A DNA stretch of 64,000 nucleotides from Epiperipatus broadwayi (lineage: Eukaryota > Onychophora > Udeonychophora > Euonychophora > Peripatidae), in NCBI GenBank assembly GCA_028023455.1, contig JAQFVV010000001.1, positions 26,902,426 through 26,966,425 of the forward strand. The letters run 5' to 3'. The position numbers were made by a program, and so were the translations under genes. Below the pieces are notes generated by a model that saw only the letters and a list, made by a program, of their open reading frames with translations, made no database searches and was not told the DNA's origin. Positions 60,813 to 64,000 of the stretch are shown piece after piece. The stretch's first letter is position 1. Each line of letters opens with the position of its first letter.

Positions 60813-61369
60813 TAATCTATAATTTTAGAATGATTTCTCAAGGAAATATCTGGAGTAAATTTTACAATAAAGAGAATGTTATTATATTAAAGTAAAGAAA
60901 TCCATGCTTATTTACAAAAATAAATAATCTTTTATTTACATATACAGTTTTATACATGCAACATTTAAGTTAACAATAAATATTGGAAGGTTACTTATCA
61001 GTTACAATGTACTGCTAATCATAGTCAAAGAAGAAGGAATAAATTACAAATCACTGCTTGTTCTGTAGTATAGTGGTGATTATTATAGAATGCTAAATAA
61101 ATAATTTAATAATTAAATGAAAAATCAAAGAAACCAGATGATATGGAGCTATAAAATCACCAATCCTCAGATTAACTGGTTTTTAGCTTTTTTCTTTATG
61201 AGTAAAAATTGGATTCAAAATTTGAACTCATATACTTATGCATTTACTAGACTCATTTGCATAACTTATAGATTTGACACTAGGTTAGTTTCAATATATT
61301 TACGAGACCTCAGTTCTACAATCACTTACAATAGTTAGTTGTAGATTAGTATGAAGATAATTGTTATTG

Positions 61370-62015
61370 GTAGTTCCATGTGATGTTATTGATATTCACA
61401 TTCTAACTAAGGATAGGAAGGTACACAGTTGTTAAAAAATTAAGACCTCTAAATATATATTGATCTGGTATCAGATCTATATAGCTATGTAAGTAACCTA
61501 GTCTGTTTTTAAATTTCAAATTGTTAGCTTGAATAATATAAAGTCATTAAGAAATAAGTGTTAAATGCACTTTTGTTTTTTCTAGTCTTCATTAGTGATG
61601 GAAAAAATCAGAAACTCATTAATCTGGAGATGGAAATTTTATAGTATTATATTATCTGAAGTACATTGATTATTCAAGCTTGCAGCAGGTGGTTTTAAAG
61701 TATAGTGAAGATAATTTCTATTAGAACATGTGAGGGGTAATGTGATGTTTATATTGCTATTAAACTTACTAAAATAGGATTGAAAAGGTCTATAGTTGTT
61801 TCAGAATTCAGCTCTCAATAGAGACTGATCTAACATCAGATCTACATAACTATGCAGGTGAGTTAGCCTGCACTTGAAAACCTAGGGGGGGTCAAATTTC
61901 AGATTATTAATTTGAATATTATAAAGGAGTAAAGATCACTCATGAAGATAAAAGTCAGAAACTGATTAGTTTGGAGATGGAGATTTTATAGCACTACTCA
62001 AGCTTTTATAATAGA
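61370..62015 (+). repeat. two tandem units of an intronic repeat family
   Basis: Units begin near 61376 and 61728. Each has (A/T)TGTGATGTT-ATATT, AGGTCTATAGTTGTT-like or GGTACACAGTTGTT, GATCTGGTATCAGATCTA or GATCTAACATCAGATCTA, TATGTAAGT/TATGCAGGTGAGTTAGCCT, a TTTCA-ATT-TTA-TTGAATA block, TCAGAAACT-ATTA-T and TGGAGATGGA-ATTTTATAG. Period is about 355 bp. Other diverged members are at 59500 and 30000. Confidence 0.72.
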
Positions 62016-62544
62016 TCAGTCTAGTTAGAATAAAGGTTCTTAAAATTAGTTTCTTTTAAACAGTTTTTTATTGTTATATGTTTGTTCTTCTTTATTGTTA
62101 TATTGTTATAAATAAAGTTTAATAATTATTGAGAATCAAATAGTTCTCATCTATTATCTACATAACATATCACATAAATATTTTTATAGCATTTATAATA
62201 AAAGTATATATCTATAATTTAAAGCATTAACATTTCTTTTATTCAGCTAATAATTGAATCAAAAATCGCTAGATATTATTCTATTTGCTATTTTTTTAAA
62301 AAATAAACAAACAAACAATGAAACTCAAAGCTTTATATCAAAAAAAACTTTTTCATGGAATGTATTTTAATACTTAAAATAATTTTTAAAAGCTCATTAT
62401 AATTTAAATATAATTTGATAATATAATAAAAATTAAAAATCGAAAATACTAACATTAAAAACAAACAAAGAATATAATGTTGCAATTACTTTTCAAAGCA
62501 ATAAACAAAAAACATTTAAATTAAAACAAAACTAAAAGACTTAC

Positions 62545-62693
62545 TAAAAAGAGCTAGCACTTTAGTTGCACTCGGAATCCACCAGGAGCACTTCATTCTT
62601 GGAGGAAGATCTTGAGGATGAGGTGGGAATAATCTTATAGTGATGAATTGTAAAATGCGATGAATGATAGCTTTAAAATGTTCAGCATCAATT
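62545..62693 (-). CDS. HECTD2: HECTD2-like E3 ubiquitin ligase, second exon
   Basis: This 149-nt exon is separated from the previous one by an intron of only 76 bp. Its first base completes a Lys codon; 49 codons follow (IDAEHFKAIIHRILQFITIR, then LFPPHPQDLPPRMKCSWWIP, then SATKVLALF), and one base is left over. The acceptor is TTTTGTAG and the donor GTAAGT. The CSWWIPSATKVLAL segment is the best recognition block for HECTD2-type ligases and lies ahead of the HECT domain. The leftover A joins AT at the start of the exon at 37109 to give Asn. A long unspliced frame runs through the donor, but the phase match shows the true end is at 62545. The following intron, 37110-62544, is 25 kb long and full of transposons. 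Confidence 0.88.
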
Positions 62694-62769
62694 CTACAAA
62701 AATAAATCATAAATAAGTCATCTGTCCAATAAGTATGATATTAACATAATTAATAAAAATTATTCTTAC

Positions 62770-62879
62770 TTTTTTAACCAAAAAATAATGCATTGATGAT
62801 CTGCATCGGATAATGCTGCCACCTGCCTTAGAAGATGTGCAAATATCACATAAGTTGACATTCTACTGAATAGAGGATT
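62770..62879 (-). CDS. HECTD2: HECTD2-like E3 ubiquitin ligase, internal exon (first of five in window)
   Basis: This exon encodes 36 codons, starting NPLFSRMSTYVIFAHLLRQV and running to an FWLK end, plus two bases of a split Lys codon. The acceptor reads TTTGTCTAG and the donor GTAAGA on the minus strand. The reading continues in phase into the exon at 62693. The joined product resembles the region just N-terminal to the HECT domain of HECTD2, a cytosolic E3 that accepts ubiquitin from an E2 on a catalytic cysteine and passes it to substrates. The HECTD2 assignment rests on recalled family features (a WWIPSATKVLAL block and an FSFCQYPF block in the following exons), not on a search. Another HECT ligase with the same linker is the alternative. 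The codon that opens the exon is assumed to be phase 0. No earlier exon is visible between 62880 and 64000. Confidence 0.82.
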
Positions 62880-64000
62880 CTAGACAAAAGATAGATTAAT
62901 TAAGGCAAACTATTGAACTATTAATATATATATATTCACAATATTTGTTTAAATGCACAGACTTCATCTTCCAAAACATTTCTTTTTTTTTGTATATGCA
63001 TATTTATATAGTGTGTGTGGTTTGTTTGCATGCATAATGAAAATTAAAAAGGAGGAAGAGGAGATGATGATAATGTTGGAGCTCTACTCATATAACTACA
63101 TTTGTAGAATAGATCAAATAAGATATTTTGTATATAAAACAATAAGATGCAAATTACTAAAAACAATCAATAAAAACAATCATTTAATCTCAATAAACTT
63201 TATTTATAAAACTAAAACATAAAAATATTTAGCCATTAATATAATGCCAGGATTTCTTAATAAAATTTATTGTTTCAAAAAAAGCCAATTTCTGAATTAT
63301 TATGTAGAACTTTCAGTTCAAAAATTAACTTATGCTCATTAATATAATAATAACAGTAATTGATTTGCCTAACAGAATAAAAGTTATAAAAAAAATTAAT
63401 GTAAATGAATTAATTTTCAATATTTCACCTTTCATTAAAATTTTTATTGAATTTTTGCATTAAGATACTTCACTTTTTCAAAATAAATAATAGAAGTATG
63501 CAGTTAATAAAATATAAAGAATTCATATTACTAGGAATTTCCATTATAATAGTTAATTAATAAATTTAAATTTAATAATTCTTATTCTGAATATGTATTT
63601 AATATATACTTCAACTTTTTTTAAAATTTTATTCATTTTCTTATATTTCTCATTATATATTCATTTACTCATTCTATTTTATATTGATATTTATTACAGG
63701 TTATTCCTACACATATTTTATTTTATGCTTATTTAATTTTTTAATACTACATATTCATTCATCTATTTGGAATTTACATTTATATTCACATATATGTGGT
63801 TATTCCTTGTCCCAGTACATTTTTAAAACTTCACAAGTCTACTTTATTAACATTAAAAATGCTTTCAAATAAACAAACAAATTTATAAATTGGTGACTGC
63901 GATTAATTTTTATTTGACAATGTAATCTATTATAGAGTAGAAAATTCCTTGCATGTTACTCAACAAAAAATATATACACACAAATAAATATTGTATATTT
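62880..64000. other. HECTD2 intron upstream of the first visible exon
   Basis: The sequence is AT-rich. No further HECTD2 exon or other feature is supported up to the end of the window. Confidence 0.55.

Noticed and set aside
1-64000. Prokaryotic features such as operons, CRISPR arrays or Shine-Dalgarno sites
   Set aside because: The window is clearly eukaryotic: spliced exons, SINEs and Penelope elements. Repeats are transposon-derived, with no regular spacer-repeat array.

Overview
This is animal genomic DNA, very A+T-rich (about 26-28% G+C in lines sampled by eye). It has long introns, many degenerate transposons, AT microsatellites and one scaffold gap of exactly 500 N (6381-6880). Penelope-like elements with GIY-YIG endonucleases, ISXO2-like (Merlin-type) transposase relics, tRNA-derived SINEs and a 25-kb intron suggest a lophotrochozoan or other non-vertebrate metazoan. 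A cephalopod or other mollusc is my best guess, but the species cannot be proved from the sequence.

The one gene I recognise runs on the minus strand: five consecutive coding exons of a HECT-type E3 ubiquitin ligase most like HECTD2 (62879-62770, 62693-62545, 37109-36983, 30468-30372, 25748-25641). The phases join perfectly over 591 nt (197 codons) and all five donors and acceptors are GT/AG. The exons cover the part just before, and the very start of, the HECT domain. The catalytic HECT exons are not visible downstream, so the next intron probably exceeds 25 kb and leaves the window. Introns are 76, 25,435, 6,514 and 4,623 bp. Most of the window is therefore HECTD2 intron filled with repeats.

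Layout. 1-6380: AT-rich DNA with three weak plus-strand terminal-exon candidates (2059, 5323, 5889) and an ISXO2-like transposase fragment (about 3940-4185, minus). 6381-6880: gap. 6881-16526: featureless AT-rich DNA with one possible minus-strand promoter/first exon near 10850-10960. 16527-22151: a 5.6-kb element with long terminal inverted repeats, GG termini, a near-perfect 8-bp target duplication and a broken ISXO2-like transposase. I interpret it as a Merlin-superfamily transposon with nested palindromes. 22950-24610: a dispersed repeat and a Penelope-type endonuclease relic. 25-37 kb: HECTD2 exons with pogo-like and foldback elements and a SINE. 38-50 kb: second copy of the dispersed repeat, a pogo-like element, a tRNA-Gly-derived SINE, a second Penelope relic and a 0.75-kb foldback element. 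50-62.5 kb: another foldback, a SINE with a perfect target-site duplication, tandem repeats, a hAT-like end and a tandem repeat family. 62.5-62.9 kb: two HECTD2 exons.

The most interesting patterns are the Merlin-like nested element, a SINE set with different tRNA heads (class-II type and Gly-TCC) but a shared TGACATATG-poly(A) tail, and a palindromic foldback family present in at least four states of decay.
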